A stretch of 5,845 nucleotides of DNA from Bacteroidota bacterium (GTDB taxonomy: Bacteria > Bacteroidota > Bacteroidia > Chitinophagales > LD1), in assembly GCA_018267355.1 (NCBI GenBank), contig JAFDYP010000076.1, positions 1 to 5,845 on the forward strand. The letters run 5' to 3'. Below the pieces are notes generated by a model. It did not search any database. It was not told the DNA's origin and was given only the letters and a program-made list of their open reading frames with translations. Within the stretch, counting starts at the first letter, position 1. Each line of letters begins with the position of its first letter. Both the position numbers and the translations under genes were made by a program. Positions 1 to 5,845 of the stretch are shown piece after piece.

Positions 1-164
1 ACCTGGATGAAGAAGCGATACGGGTAGTGAAGCTGCTGGATAGATTCAAGCCAGGTATGCTATCTGGTAAGGCTATTCCTATCCGCTATACACTTCCAGT
101 CACGTTTCGGATAGATACTGTGCATCCGGATAGCAGAAGTGTGCCCCATCCATCCTATCGCTAG
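1..164 (+). CDS. TonB C-terminal-like domain protein, C-terminal fragment (5' end outside window)
   Basis: Complete codons run from base 3 to a TAG at 162-164, giving 53 residues that begin LDEEAIRVVKLLDRF. The pattern 'D-E-E-A-hydrophobic-R-V-V ... F-K-P-G-x(3)-G-K-x-I/V-x-I ... L-P-V-T-F-R-I' is the last third of a TonB C-terminal-like (TonB_C / energy transducer) domain, and it matches the same stretch in the two complete genes downstream. After the domain there is a short polar tail (DTVHPDSRSVPHPSYR). Only the 3' end is present, so the number of domains, the signal peptide and any membrane anchor cannot be judged. It is the first member of a three-gene cluster of the same family and probably arose with them by duplication. 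Family assignment is fairly safe; function is unknown. Confidence 0.75.
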   Translation, partial: LDEEAIRVVKLLDRFKPGMLSGKAIPIRYTLPVTFRIDTVHPDSRSVPHPSYR

Positions 165-205
165 TTTATCAGTGGAAACTGGCGCAGATAAAAGCGCACT
201 ATTCT

Positions 206-213
206 TATATTTG
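206..213 (+). promoter_or_regulatory. Bacteroidota-type -7 promoter element (TATATTTG)
   Basis: TATATTTG is a perfect match to the Bacteroidota -7 consensus TAnnTTTG. It lies 26 bases before the ATG at 240, which would give a leader of about 20 bases. No clear TTG/TTTG -33 element is seen 17-23 bases upstream. It suggests the four-domain gene is transcribed from its own promoter, not only by read-through from the gene ending at 164. Confidence 0.55.
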
Positions 214-239
214 CCCGCTTCTTAAGCACTGTCACACAT

Positions 240-1616
240 ATGAAAACTATCTTACTCACGCTTGTGCTCCTCCTGTCATTATGCCTGTCTGCTCAGGTAG
301 ATACCTCCAAAGTTTATACAGTGGTGCAGCGGATGCCTGAGTTTCCCGGTGGTGAGGACTCTATGGTGTACTACCTGGCCCGACACGTTCATTACCCTGA
401 GGCCGCTATCGATAGCTCAGTGCAAGGAAAAGTGTGGGTAGGACTGACCGTCAATGCAGATGGCCATGTCTCTGACGTTGCGATCAAAAAAAGCGTGCAT
501 CCGCTCCTGGATGCGGAGGCCGTAAAGGTTGTCAAGGCATTCCCTCTATACAGGCCGGGACAGCAAAACGGAACACCAGTGAAAGTCGCACTGCTGGTGC
601 CTGTTACTTTTCGCATTCAGATAGTAGATACTTCGGAGCCTGACTTTGTACTACCGGGTTATCCGGGCGGCCTGCCAGCTATGAATGCATATGTGAAGGC
701 AAATATCCGCCGCCCTACTGATCAGCATGGTTATCTGGGCTTGATGCCGGTGGCATTTGATGTAGACTCGGCAGGGGGCGTATCAAACGCGTCCTGCCTC
801 ATGCATGTTTCAGATGCAGTAGACTCAGAGGCGGCGAGAGTAGTCAATACCTTTCCTCGGTTCACGCCGGGCATGGAGAAGGGGAAAAAGGTATCATGCA
901 GGATCAAACTCAATATATCTTTCTTTGATGACAGATATGTGGTAGATGCAGACGGTTTTTATAACGGTGTGGCGCTGGAGCACGAGCCTTCCTTTGTGGG
1001 TGGCAAGGTGGCTGAGAAGGACCTGTTTGAAAAATACCTGTACAAATTCTATGTGGAGCGGGATAAAACGACTGGTCTGGCTGTAGAATTTGCTATCCAT
1101 CCAGATAGTACTATTTCTAATATCAAAGTGGTGAAGGGCACCAGTGCCATAAATGATAATGCCCTGATAGCAGCGATACGTAATATTAAGTTTATTCCCG
1201 CGAGCTATAATCACAAACCAGTCAAAACACGTGTCTCTTACATGCTGGATTCGGCAACAGCTACAAACATGAGAGATAGTAGCACATACCTCTCTGCCGA
1301 ACCTGTATTTCTAGGTATGCCAAAGTTTCCCGGCGGCGAGGCTATGATGATGAGGATTATACAAATGCACATAAGATACCCAGACCTGGAGCGCGAAAAT
1401 GATATTCAAGGCCGGGTAGTCATTTCGTTCGTAGTTGGTAAGGAGGGGCATCTGGAGGATATACGGATAAAGAATGGAGTATCAAAAAATATAGATGAGG
1501 AAGCACTGAGAGTAATACGGCTCTTACCAGACTTTATACCTGGGTCAAAGCAAGGCAAGACTGTCAAAGTAGCATACCTGCTGCCGATCATATTTAAGCT
1601 TGCCGATAAGCCCTAG
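240..1616 (+). CDS. Secreted protein with four tandem TonB C-terminal-like domains
   Basis: This 458-residue protein starts with a signal peptide (residues 1-18, MKTILLTLVLLLSLCLSA, probable cleavage before Gln19) and has no lipobox and no later membrane helix, so it should be periplasmic or otherwise exported. Four TonB_C-like units follow: A about 33-126, B 136-229, C 249-336, D 357-455. Each opens with a P-x-F/Y-x-G-G type motif (PEFPGG, PGYPGG, PSFVGG, PKFPGG) and ends with F/Y-x-P-G/A-x(3)-G/H-K/x-x-V. A and D keep the HYP/RYP and QG-[KR]-V core; B and C have lost it and are degenerate. In classical TonB this domain contacts the TonB box of outer-membrane receptors, but this protein lacks the N-terminal anchor that couples to ExbB/ExbD, so energy transduction is doubtful. 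The automatic label would be 'energy transducer TonB'; I would treat it as a TonB_C-repeat protein of unknown role. ATG 240 is supported by the signal peptide and the promoter element 26 bases upstream. Confidence 0.85.
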   Translation: MKTILLTLVLLLSLCLSAQVDTSKVYTVVQRMPEFPGGEDSMVYYLARHVHYPEAAIDSSVQGKVWVGLTVNADGHVSDVAIKKSVHPLLDAEAVKVVKAFPLYRPGQQNGTPVKVALLVPVTFRIQIVDTSEPDFVLPGYPGGLPAMNAYVKANIRRPTDQHGYLGLMPVAFDVDSAGGVSNASCLMHVSDAVDSEAARVVNTFPRFTPGMEKGKKVSCRIKLNISFFDDRYVVDADGFYNGVALEHEPSFVGGKVAEKDLFEKYLYKFYVERDKTTGLAVEFAIHPDSTISNIKVVKGTSAINDNALIAAIRNIKFIPASYNHKPVKTRVSYMLDSATATNMRDSSTYLSAEPVFLGMPKFPGGEAMMMRIIQMHIRYPDLERENDIQGRVVISFVVGKEGHLEDIRIKNGVSKNIDEEALRVIRLLPDFIPGSKQGKTVKVAYLLPIIFKLADKP

Positions 1617-1752
1617 GCGCGAGTATCTTTTTGCTTGGTTATTCCTGTCAGACTTGTATACTTATGGAATATCCGAGGTTTGAGTGTCTATATAGATAAA
1701 GATGAAAGCCGCATGGGCCGATAGTATGTAGTGACGAAGTTAATTATAACGT

Positions 1753-2535
1753 ATGAGGGCAATTTCGCTGATGATAGTAATATGCTGGGCCTTACGAGCC
1801 GTGGGCCAGCCAGATAGTGTGACGTCTATGCCACTCCGGTATGTGAACGGAGACAGTGTTTTCAGTATGATAGAGGAGATGCCATCCTATCCGGGTGGAG
1901 AGGGGGCTCTGATGCAGTTCATACAGAATACGATAAACTATCCAGACTATGAGCGTGAAAATGACATACAGGGTCGCGTAGTAGTCGGTTTTGTGGTCAA
2001 TGAAGATGGCAGCCTGTCAGATATTAGAATCCTCAAAAGTGTATCTCATGGTATCGACTCTGAATCTCTCAGGGTAGTACGGCTATTCCCGCACTTTATA
2101 CCAGGCCGACATAATAGCAAGGCAGTCAAGGTTGACTATGGTTTTCCGATAAATTTTAAGCTGGCTACCGATACGGATGTTTTGCAGACAGAGGTCCGCT
2201 CTCATCCTGTGCCGCCGCCACCGCCGCCACCGGGCCGGTCAGAAGATGTATATACGCCACCTGCCTTTAATGGTGGTGATGATGCCCTCATGACTTATAT
2301 CTCCGCGAAAGCACTGCGATATAGCAAAAAGGGACAAGAGGCTACACGCGTATTTATGGTTCAGATAGATGAACGAGGTGCGGTCAAGGAGGTCGGGGCA
2401 TATACAGGAGTAGAGAATAGCTATACTAAGAAGGCCAGAACGATCATTCAATCGCTGCCCAGATTTACCCCCGCCACCAGAAACGGGGAACCTGTTCCGT
2501 CTCTGTACATGATACCAGTACGGTTTAAAAGATAG
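1753..2535 (+). CDS. Secreted protein with two TonB C-terminal-like domains split by a polyproline linker
   Basis: A 260-residue protein. Residues 1-18 (MRAISLMIVICWALRAVG) form a signal peptide with likely cleavage before Gln19; no other membrane segment is visible. Domain 1 (about 43-136) is a well-conserved TonB_C-like unit with PSYPGGE, NYP, DIQGRVVVGFVV and FIPG motifs, and is very close to the last domain of the upstream gene. A linker follows with seven consecutive prolines (154-160, HPVPPPPPPPG). Domain 2 (about 168-259) has PAFNGGDD and a final FTPATRNGEPV...PVRFK, but lacks the YP and QGxV core, so it is degenerate. Canonical TonB has membrane helix, Pro-rich spacer, then one domain; here a signal peptide replaces the helix and the Pro-run sits between two domains. 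The gene follows its relative after 136 bases with no clear promoter or terminator, so co-transcription is possible. Ligand and function are unknown. Confidence 0.85.
   Translation: MRAISLMIVICWALRAVGQPDSVTSMPLRYVNGDSVFSMIEEMPSYPGGEGALMQFIQNTINYPDYERENDIQGRVVVGFVVNEDGSLSDIRILKSVSHGIDSESLRVVRLFPHFIPGRHNSKAVKVDYGFPINFKLATDTDVLQTEVRSHPVPPPPPPPGRSEDVYTPPAFNGGDDALMTYISAKALRYSKKGQEATRVFMVQIDERGAVKEVGAYTGVENSYTKKARTIIQSLPRFTPATRNGEPVPSLYMIPVRFKR
2212..2232 (+). repeat. CCG/CCA trinucleotide run encoding seven prolines
   Basis: Seven consecutive proline codons occur in the order CCG CCG CCA CCG CCG CCA CCG, so the 9-base unit CCGCCGCCA is present twice plus one codon. It forms the spacer between the two domains of the secreted protein. 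A run of this kind can change length by slippage in steps of three without breaking the frame. Confidence 0.7.
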
Positions 2536-2608
2536 GTGTGAGCAACTGGCTGGTGCTGCCTGACCAAGGTAGATAAGACATCAGAGCTATGGTCAAAAGC
2601 ATAATGCC

Positions 2609-2616
2609 TATATTTG
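2609..2616 (+). promoter_or_regulatory. Bacteroidota-type -7 promoter element (TATATTTG) for the permease gene
   Basis: TATATTTG is an exact TAnnTTTG match and identical to the element at 206-213. Transcription should begin around 2621-2624, about 15 bases before the TTG at 2638. Its last three bases are the TTG at 2614-2616 that would otherwise be the longest in-frame start, so this element argues that translation begins further downstream. No convincing -33 TTG is visible. Confidence 0.6.
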
Positions 2617-2637
2617 AATCTACAACCTGCATCTGAT

Positions 2638-3945
2638 TTGAATACTGAGCTCTTTATAGTCCGCAAGATAGCCTTCAGCAGGTCGAGGTCGTTTTCTTCG
2701 TTTATCATCCGCATAGCGATAGCTGCTGTAGCGCTCAGCGTGGCGGTTATGATCGTGACATCGTCATTCATTAACGGCTTCCAGAAAGAGATAAGGGGCA
2801 AGATCTTTGCCTTCTGGGCGCATATGCATATCAAGCCCTACAGTATGGCAGACTCATATGAGTCCGGTGCAGTCTACAAGTATCAGGACTTCTACAAGCA
2901 CCCTGAGATGCTGCCCTATGTGAAGCACATAGAAGTATCAGCCATGAAAGGTGGCCTGCTCAAAACAAAAGATGACTTTGATGGGATCGTACTACGAGGG
3001 GTGGGAGAGGACTTTGACTGGTCGGTGCTGCGGCCCTATCTGAAGCGCGGTCATATCATCAGCGCAGACAGCACAGAATCCATGAGGCAGATATTGATCT
3101 CGAAGGCTACTGCTGACCGCCTTCAGCTGGATACGGGCGATAAAGTAGTGGTCAACTTCATAGGGCAGGAGATGCGGGCGAGGCCCTTCCGTGTACGTGG
3201 TATCTACGAGACCGGTATAGAAGAGTTTGACAAGGAGATAGCTATGGTAGATATCCGGGTGATACAGGATATCAATGGCTGGGGCAGGGATTCAGTAGGT
3301 GGTTTTGATGTCTTCCTGAAAGACGGGCAGCTATTCAAGAGCAGGGCGCGGGCTTATTACCTGTCTGTGTTTGGTGGGCTACTGACCAAAGACCGCTATG
3401 ACGAACTGAACCGCGACCCGATAGATGACCTGACCACACGCATGAACCACGAGATCAATGCCGACTACCTGGAGGTCAACTCGATCAAGGAGCTAAAGCC
3501 GGGACTCTTTGACTGGCTAGATCTACAAACGATGAATGAGCTGATCATACTGGTACTGATGATACTGGTGGCAGTGATCAATATGGTGACTACGCTACTG
3601 ATCCTGATACTGGACCGGACCAATATGATAGGCCTGCTCAAAGCCCTGGGTAGCAACAATGCCTCTATGAGCAAACTATTCCTTTACTATGCGCTGGTGA
3701 TCATAGGTGCCGGACTCCTGATAGGCAATGTGGCTGGCCTCGGTATCTGCCTGGTACAGCAGTACTGGCATGTGATCAAACTACCTCAGGAATCCTACTA
3801 CATCTCGTATGCACCGATCAGTATCAGCTGGCTGTGGATAGCCGCTGTAAATGTGGGAACTGTGGTAGTATGTCTTGTGCTGCTGATCGTACCGTCAAGG
3901 CTGGTGAGCAGGATCACGCCGGTGAGGGCGTTGCGTTTTGAGTGA
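2638..3945 (+). CDS. FtsX-like ABC transporter permease, LolC/LolE type
   Basis: Inner-membrane permease of the MacB/FtsX fold, 435 residues from this start. Layout: short basic cytoplasmic N-terminus (MNTELFIVRKIAFSRSR), helix 1 about 23-45, a large periplasmic domain about 46-300, then helices about 301-325, 348-373 and 398-418. The loop after helix 2 has DRTNMIGLLKALGS (326-339) and the C-terminus ends TPVRALRFE; both are hallmarks of LolC/LolE-type permeases. Such proteins work with a LolD-type ATPase, in E. coli to release lipoproteins from the inner membrane for LolA. No ATPase gene is adjacent, so it must be encoded elsewhere, and substrate is inferred. No ATG lies near the 5' end. TTG 2638 gives the expected M-N-T-E-L-F-I N-terminus; TTG 2614 would add eight residues but lies inside a promoter element. 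Assignment to the FtsX family is firm, to LolC/E likely. Confidence 0.88.
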   Translation: MNTELFIVRKIAFSRSRSFSSFIIRIAIAAVALSVAVMIVTSSFINGFQKEIRGKIFAFWAHMHIKPYSMADSYESGAVYKYQDFYKHPEMLPYVKHIEVSAMKGGLLKTKDDFDGIVLRGVGEDFDWSVLRPYLKRGHIISADSTESMRQILISKATADRLQLDTGDKVVVNFIGQEMRARPFRVRGIYETGIEEFDKEIAMVDIRVIQDINGWGRDSVGGFDVFLKDGQLFKSRARAYYLSVFGGLLTKDRYDELNRDPIDDLTTRMNHEINADYLEVNSIKELKPGLFDWLDLQTMNELIILVLMILVAVINMVTTLLILILDRTNMIGLLKALGSNNASMSKLFLYYALVIIGAGLLIGNVAGLGICLVQQYWHVIKLPQESYYISYAPISISWLWIAAVNVGTVVVCLVLLIVPSRLVSRITPVRALRFE

Positions 3946-3970
3946 GATTTGCCTTTGCGATTTTCGTAGC

Positions 3971-4003
3971 GCGATGCCCTACTCTCGGAGCGGATCGCCT
4001 TTT
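3971..4003 (+). terminator. Possible weak intrinsic terminator after the permease gene
   Basis: GCGAT (3971-3975) pairs with ATCGC (3994-3998); inside, CC/GG and CTC-tcg-GAG can add pairs with small internal loops, and TTTT follows at 4000-4003. It lies 25 bases past the stop codon. The stem is imperfect and the T run short; GCCCT (3976-3980) with AGGGC (4005-4009) is a competing fold, so this is tentative. Confidence 0.3.
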
Positions 4004-4037
4004 CAGGGCTTAATACAGAAACCTATGGAGTAAAAGT

Positions 4038-4073
4038 AGTCATAAGTCTTATTCCACATACTTATGTGTGACT
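4038..4073 (+). promoter_or_regulatory. Interrupted inverted repeat upstream of guaA (candidate operator)
   Basis: AGTCATAAGT (4038-4047) is complementary to ACTTAT...GACT (4060-4073) except for an extra GTGT at 4066-4069, giving a 10-bp interrupted dyad. The half-site TTATGTG (4062-4068) recurs as a direct copy at 4096-4102, next to the guaA -7 element. The position suits a regulator binding site, but no known factor is recognised, and chance is possible in this AT-rich stretch. Confidence 0.25.
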
Positions 4074-4110
4074 TACCAATAACTTTCCGCTAAGTTTATG
4101 TGCTAAACGT

Positions 4111-4118
4111 TACTTTTG
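4111..4118 (+). promoter_or_regulatory. Bacteroidota-type -7 promoter element (TACTTTTG) of guaA
   Basis: TACTTTTG matches TAnnTTTG exactly and ends five bases before the ATG at 4124. With the usual distance to the start site, transcription begins at or within a few bases of the ATG, so the mRNA should be leaderless or nearly so. TTTC at 4084-4087 is a poor candidate for the -33 element (23-base spacer). Confidence 0.65.
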
Positions 4119-4123
4119 CGGCC

Positions 4124-5665
4124 ATGCAAGAAAAAATACTGATCGTAGACTTCGGTTCGCAGTATACACAGCTCATAGCGCGCCGCATCCGCGAGTCTGA
4201 GGTCTACTGCGAGATAGTACCTTTCAACAAAATCCCAACACTGACACCTGACATCAAGGGTGTGATCCTATCCGGATCGCCCGCCTCGGTGCGTGACGAG
4301 AGTGCGCCAGATATAGATATAGAGAAGCTGACCGATCAGGTGCCGCTGCTGGGTGTCTGCTATGGCGCACAGTTACTTGCACAGAAATTTGGCGGCAAGG
4401 TGGAGAAGAGTGATAAACGCGAATATGGCCGTGCGCACCTGGATATACAGGACTATGGTACCAAGCTGTTTGAGGGGGTGCCCGACCACTCGCAGATATG
4501 GATGAGTCACGGCGACTCTATCACCTCTGTAGGCGATCGGTTTGATATCATAGCAAAATCTGACTCCATTCCTGTGGCGGCTTTCAAAGCCAGGGATAAG
4601 GCTTTTGCCAATACGGTTTATGCTATCCAATTCCATCCGGAGGTGTACCACTCTACAGATGGGCATAAGATACTGAACAACTTCCTATTTGGGGTTTGTG
4701 GTCTTGCGCATAAGTGGACACCGGCATCATTTGTAGCTGAGACTGTAGCTGGTCTGAAAGAGCAAATAGGTGAGGAGCATGTGCTACTAGGTCTCAGTGG
4801 TGGTGTGGACTCGTCTGTAGCGGCACTGCTGCTGCAAAAGGCGGTGGGCAATAACCTGCTCTGCATATTTGTAGATAATGGGCTGCTGCGCAAGAATGAA
4901 TTTGAGGGTGTACTGGAGCAGTACAAGGGTATGGGCCTGAACGTGGTAGGTGTGCGTGCCGGAGATAAATTCCTTTCAGAACTAGCGGGGATCACTGATC
5001 CTGAGCAGAAGCGCAAGATCATAGGTCGTGTGTTCATAGAAGTGTTTGAGGCCGAGGCAAATAAACACCCCGAGGTGAAGTGGCTGGCTCAGGGTACCAT
5101 CTATCCGGACGTGATAGAGTCGGTATCTGTGAAAGGACCATCTATGACCATCAAATCTCACCACAATGTAGGCGGGCTGCCCGACAGGCTGAAGCTGAAA
5201 CTGGTAGAGCCGCTGCGTTTGCTATTCAAAGACGAGGTGCGCCGTGCGGGTAAGGAACTTGGGTTGCATCCTGATATATTGCACAGGCATCCTTTCCCGG
5301 GTCCGGGTCTCGCTGTGCGTATCCTGGGTGATATCACTCCTGAGAAAGTCCGCATCCTGCAAGATGCTGATGATATCTTCATAGGCAATCTGAAAAAGTA
5401 TGAGCTGTATGACAAAGTATGGCAGGCAGGAGTGATCCTGACCCCGATAAAGGCAGTAGGAGTGATGGGCGATGAGCGTACCTACGAGAATGTGGTGGCG
5501 CTCCGTGCGGTAAACTCTACCGACGGTATGACCGCAGACTGGTCTCACCTGCCTTATGAGTTTCTGGCGAAAACGTCTAATGAGATCATCAATCAAGTGC
5601 GTGGTATCAATCGCGTAGTCTATGACATCAGCTCCAAGCCGCCGGCTACGATAGAATGGGAGTAG
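4124..5665 (+). CDS. guaA: GMP synthase (glutamine-hydrolysing)
   Basis: Cytoplasmic enzyme that aminates XMP to GMP using glutamine and ATP, the last step of de novo guanine nucleotide synthesis. The 513 residues match the usual length of bacterial GuaA. The N-terminal class I glutamine amidotransferase domain (about 3-195) has the catalytic triad: nucleophile Cys79 in GVCYGAQ, with His171 and Glu173 in FHPEVYHS. The ATP pyrophosphatase domain carries the PP-loop SGGVDSS at 225-231. The C-terminal dimerisation/XMP-binding part has [15 protein letters not shown] and ends KPPATIEWE, as in the family. All motifs are intact. ATG 4124 gives the family-typical start [16 protein letters not shown]; an in-frame GTG at 4100 would add eight residues (MLNVTFAA) but lies upstream of the predicted transcription start. 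It is flanked by a possible terminator upstream and a hairpin downstream, suggesting a single-gene unit. No purine riboswitch is apparent. Confidence 0.97.
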   Translation: MQEKILIVDFGSQYTQLIARRIRESEVYCEIVPFNKIPTLTPDIKGVILSGSPASVRDESAPDIDIEKLTDQVPLLGVCYGAQLLAQKFGGKVEKSDKREYGRAHLDIQDYGTKLFEGVPDHSQIWMSHGDSITSVGDRFDIIAKSDSIPVAAFKARDKAFANTVYAIQFHPEVYHSTDGHKILNNFLFGVCGLAHKWTPASFVAETVAGLKEQIGEEHVLLGLSGGVDSSVAALLLQKAVGNNLLCIFVDNGLLRKNEFEGVLEQYKGMGLNVVGVRAGDKFLSELAGITDPEQKRKIIGRVFIEVFEAEANKHPEVKWLAQGTIYPDVIESVSVKGPSMTIKSHHNVGGLPDRLKLKLVEPLRLLFKDEVRRAGKELGLHPDILHRHPFPGPGLAVRILGDITPEKVRILQDADDIFIGNLKKYELYDKVWQAGVILTPIKAVGVMGDERTYENVVALRAVNSTDGMTADWSHLPYEFLAKTSNEIINQVRGINRVVYDISSKPPATIEWE

Positions 5666-5681
5666 ACTAACGAGTGTTAGT
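5666..5681 (+). terminator. Small hairpin directly after the guaA stop codon
   Basis: ACTAAC (5666-5671) and GTTAGT (5676-5681) form a perfect six-pair stem with the loop GAGT, starting at the base after the TAG. It is AT-rich and not followed by a T run (TGTGTCC follows), so it may be an mRNA 3'-end structure or weak terminator and not a classical intrinsic terminator. Confidence 0.3.
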
Positions 5682-5707
5682 TGTGTCCTGTGATTAATCA
5701 TACTTTG
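5681..5707 (+). promoter_or_regulatory. Candidate promoter (TTG - 17 bases - TACTTTG) for the last gene
   Basis: TTG at 5681-5683 and TACTTTG at 5701-5707 are separated by 17 bases, within the range for Bacteroidota promoters. The -7 part is one base short of TAnnTTTG, so the match is imperfect. It would give a leader of roughly 45 bases before the ATG at 5758. Confidence 0.35.
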
Positions 5708-5757
5708 CGATACGCATAATCTGAGTAATATAGCGCCATCATAGAATATCCCCCGCT

Positions 5758-5845
5758 ATGAAGCATCTACGTCTCTATCTCATCATGATCCTGCCATTGC
5801 TACTGGCTACCGGGCTAGTGCTGTATCAAGGTAGCATGGCTCGTC
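5758..5845 (+). CDS. Start of a membrane-anchored or exported protein (3' end outside window)
   Basis: An ATG at 5758 opens a frame that stays open to the window edge (29 codons), reading MKHLRLYLIMILPLLLATGLVLYQGSMAR. Basic residues followed by about 17 strongly hydrophobic ones (7-23) make an N-terminal membrane helix or uncleaved signal anchor; no clear signal peptidase site or lipobox cysteine is visible. A possible promoter lies at 5681-5707. Too little remains to name a family: sensor kinases, secreted enzymes and other anchored proteins all begin this way. It is probably a real gene because of the organised N-terminus and the available promoter, but its product is unidentified. Confidence 0.55.
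   Translation, partial: MKHLRLYLIMILPLLLATGLVLYQGSMAR

Noticed and set aside
1617..1752. A promoter or terminator in the 136-bp gap between the two complete TonB-like genes
   Set aside because: TATCTTTTTG at 1624-1633 resembles but does not match TAnnTTTG and would leave a leader over 100 bases. No stem with a T run was found; only short palindromes such as GTATAC and TCTATATAGA are present.
240..2535. Annotating the two complete genes as classical tonB
   Set aside because: Both have cleavable-type signal peptides, several domain copies and no N-terminal anchor with ExbB-contacting features, so a tonB symbol would mislead.
2561..2595. Inverted repeat TGACCA (2561-2566) / TGGTCA (2590-2595) before the permease promoter
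   Set aside because: Only six bases per arm, a 23-base gap and no T run; a match of this size is likely by chance.
2448..2834. A 128-codon minus-strand open frame across the permease gene's 5' end and promoter
   Set aside because: It covers the strong TATATTTG element and the ends of two real genes; the translation shows no family resemblance.
4100..4123. GTG at 4100 as the guaA start
   Set aside because: It lies upstream of the predicted transcription start, adds residues (MLNVTFAA) unlike the family's N-terminus, and its codons overlap the -7 element.
3946..4123. A purine riboswitch upstream of guaA
   Set aside because: No three-way-junction pattern is apparent, and the promoter so close to the ATG leaves no transcribed leader.
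5222..5701. A 159-codon open frame on the minus strand across the 3' end of guaA
   Set aside because: It lies antisense to the highly conserved guaA C-terminus, has no recognisable motif or promoter, and is best explained by the codon bias of guaA.

Overview
The window looks like ordinary chromosome from a member of the Bacteroidota, probably near Chitinophagaceae/Sphingobacteriia; the rank is inference. Reasons: several genes carry the Bacteroidota -7 promoter motif TAnnTTTG just upstream, there are no Shine-Dalgarno sequences, exported proteins have signal peptides ending just before Gln, and the protein families (multi-copy TonB C-terminal-like domains, a four-helix FtsX/LolC-type permease) are typical of the phylum. 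All genes seen are on the + strand.

Left part (1-2535): a cluster of three consecutive genes for proteins built from TonB C-terminal-like domains. The first is only a C-terminal tail (to 164). The second (240-1616) is a secreted protein with four such domains in tandem. The third (1753-2535) is a secreted protein with two such domains separated by a run of seven prolines. That makes seven recognisable domain copies, some well conserved and some degenerate. Neither complete protein has the membrane anchor of a classical TonB, so they look like periplasmic relatives, and their job cannot be read from sequence. The last domain of the second protein and the first domain of the third are close paralogues (49 of 76 residues identical by hand count).

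Middle (2638-3945): a FtsX/MacB-fold ABC transporter permease of the LolC/LolE type. Its most plausible start is a TTG at 2638; a more upstream in-frame TTG at 2614 lies inside a perfect TATATTTG promoter element. A possible weak terminator (3971-4003) and a 178-bp intergenic region with repeated TTATG half-sites separate it from the next gene.

Right part (4124-5665): an intact guaA (GMP synthase, glutamine-hydrolysing) with all catalytic motifs. A TACTTTTG promoter element ends 5 bases before its ATG, so the mRNA is probably leaderless. A small hairpin follows the stop codon. From 5758 a new gene begins with an N-terminal hydrophobic segment and runs off the window.

The TonB-like cluster, the permease and guaA appear to be separate transcription units and do not form an obvious pathway. 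I see no mobile element, CRISPR array, tRNA or rRNA. The most unusual features are the tandem multi-domain TonB-like proteins, the two start-codon/promoter overlaps, and an odd isoleucine codon preference (ATA common, ATT almost absent).
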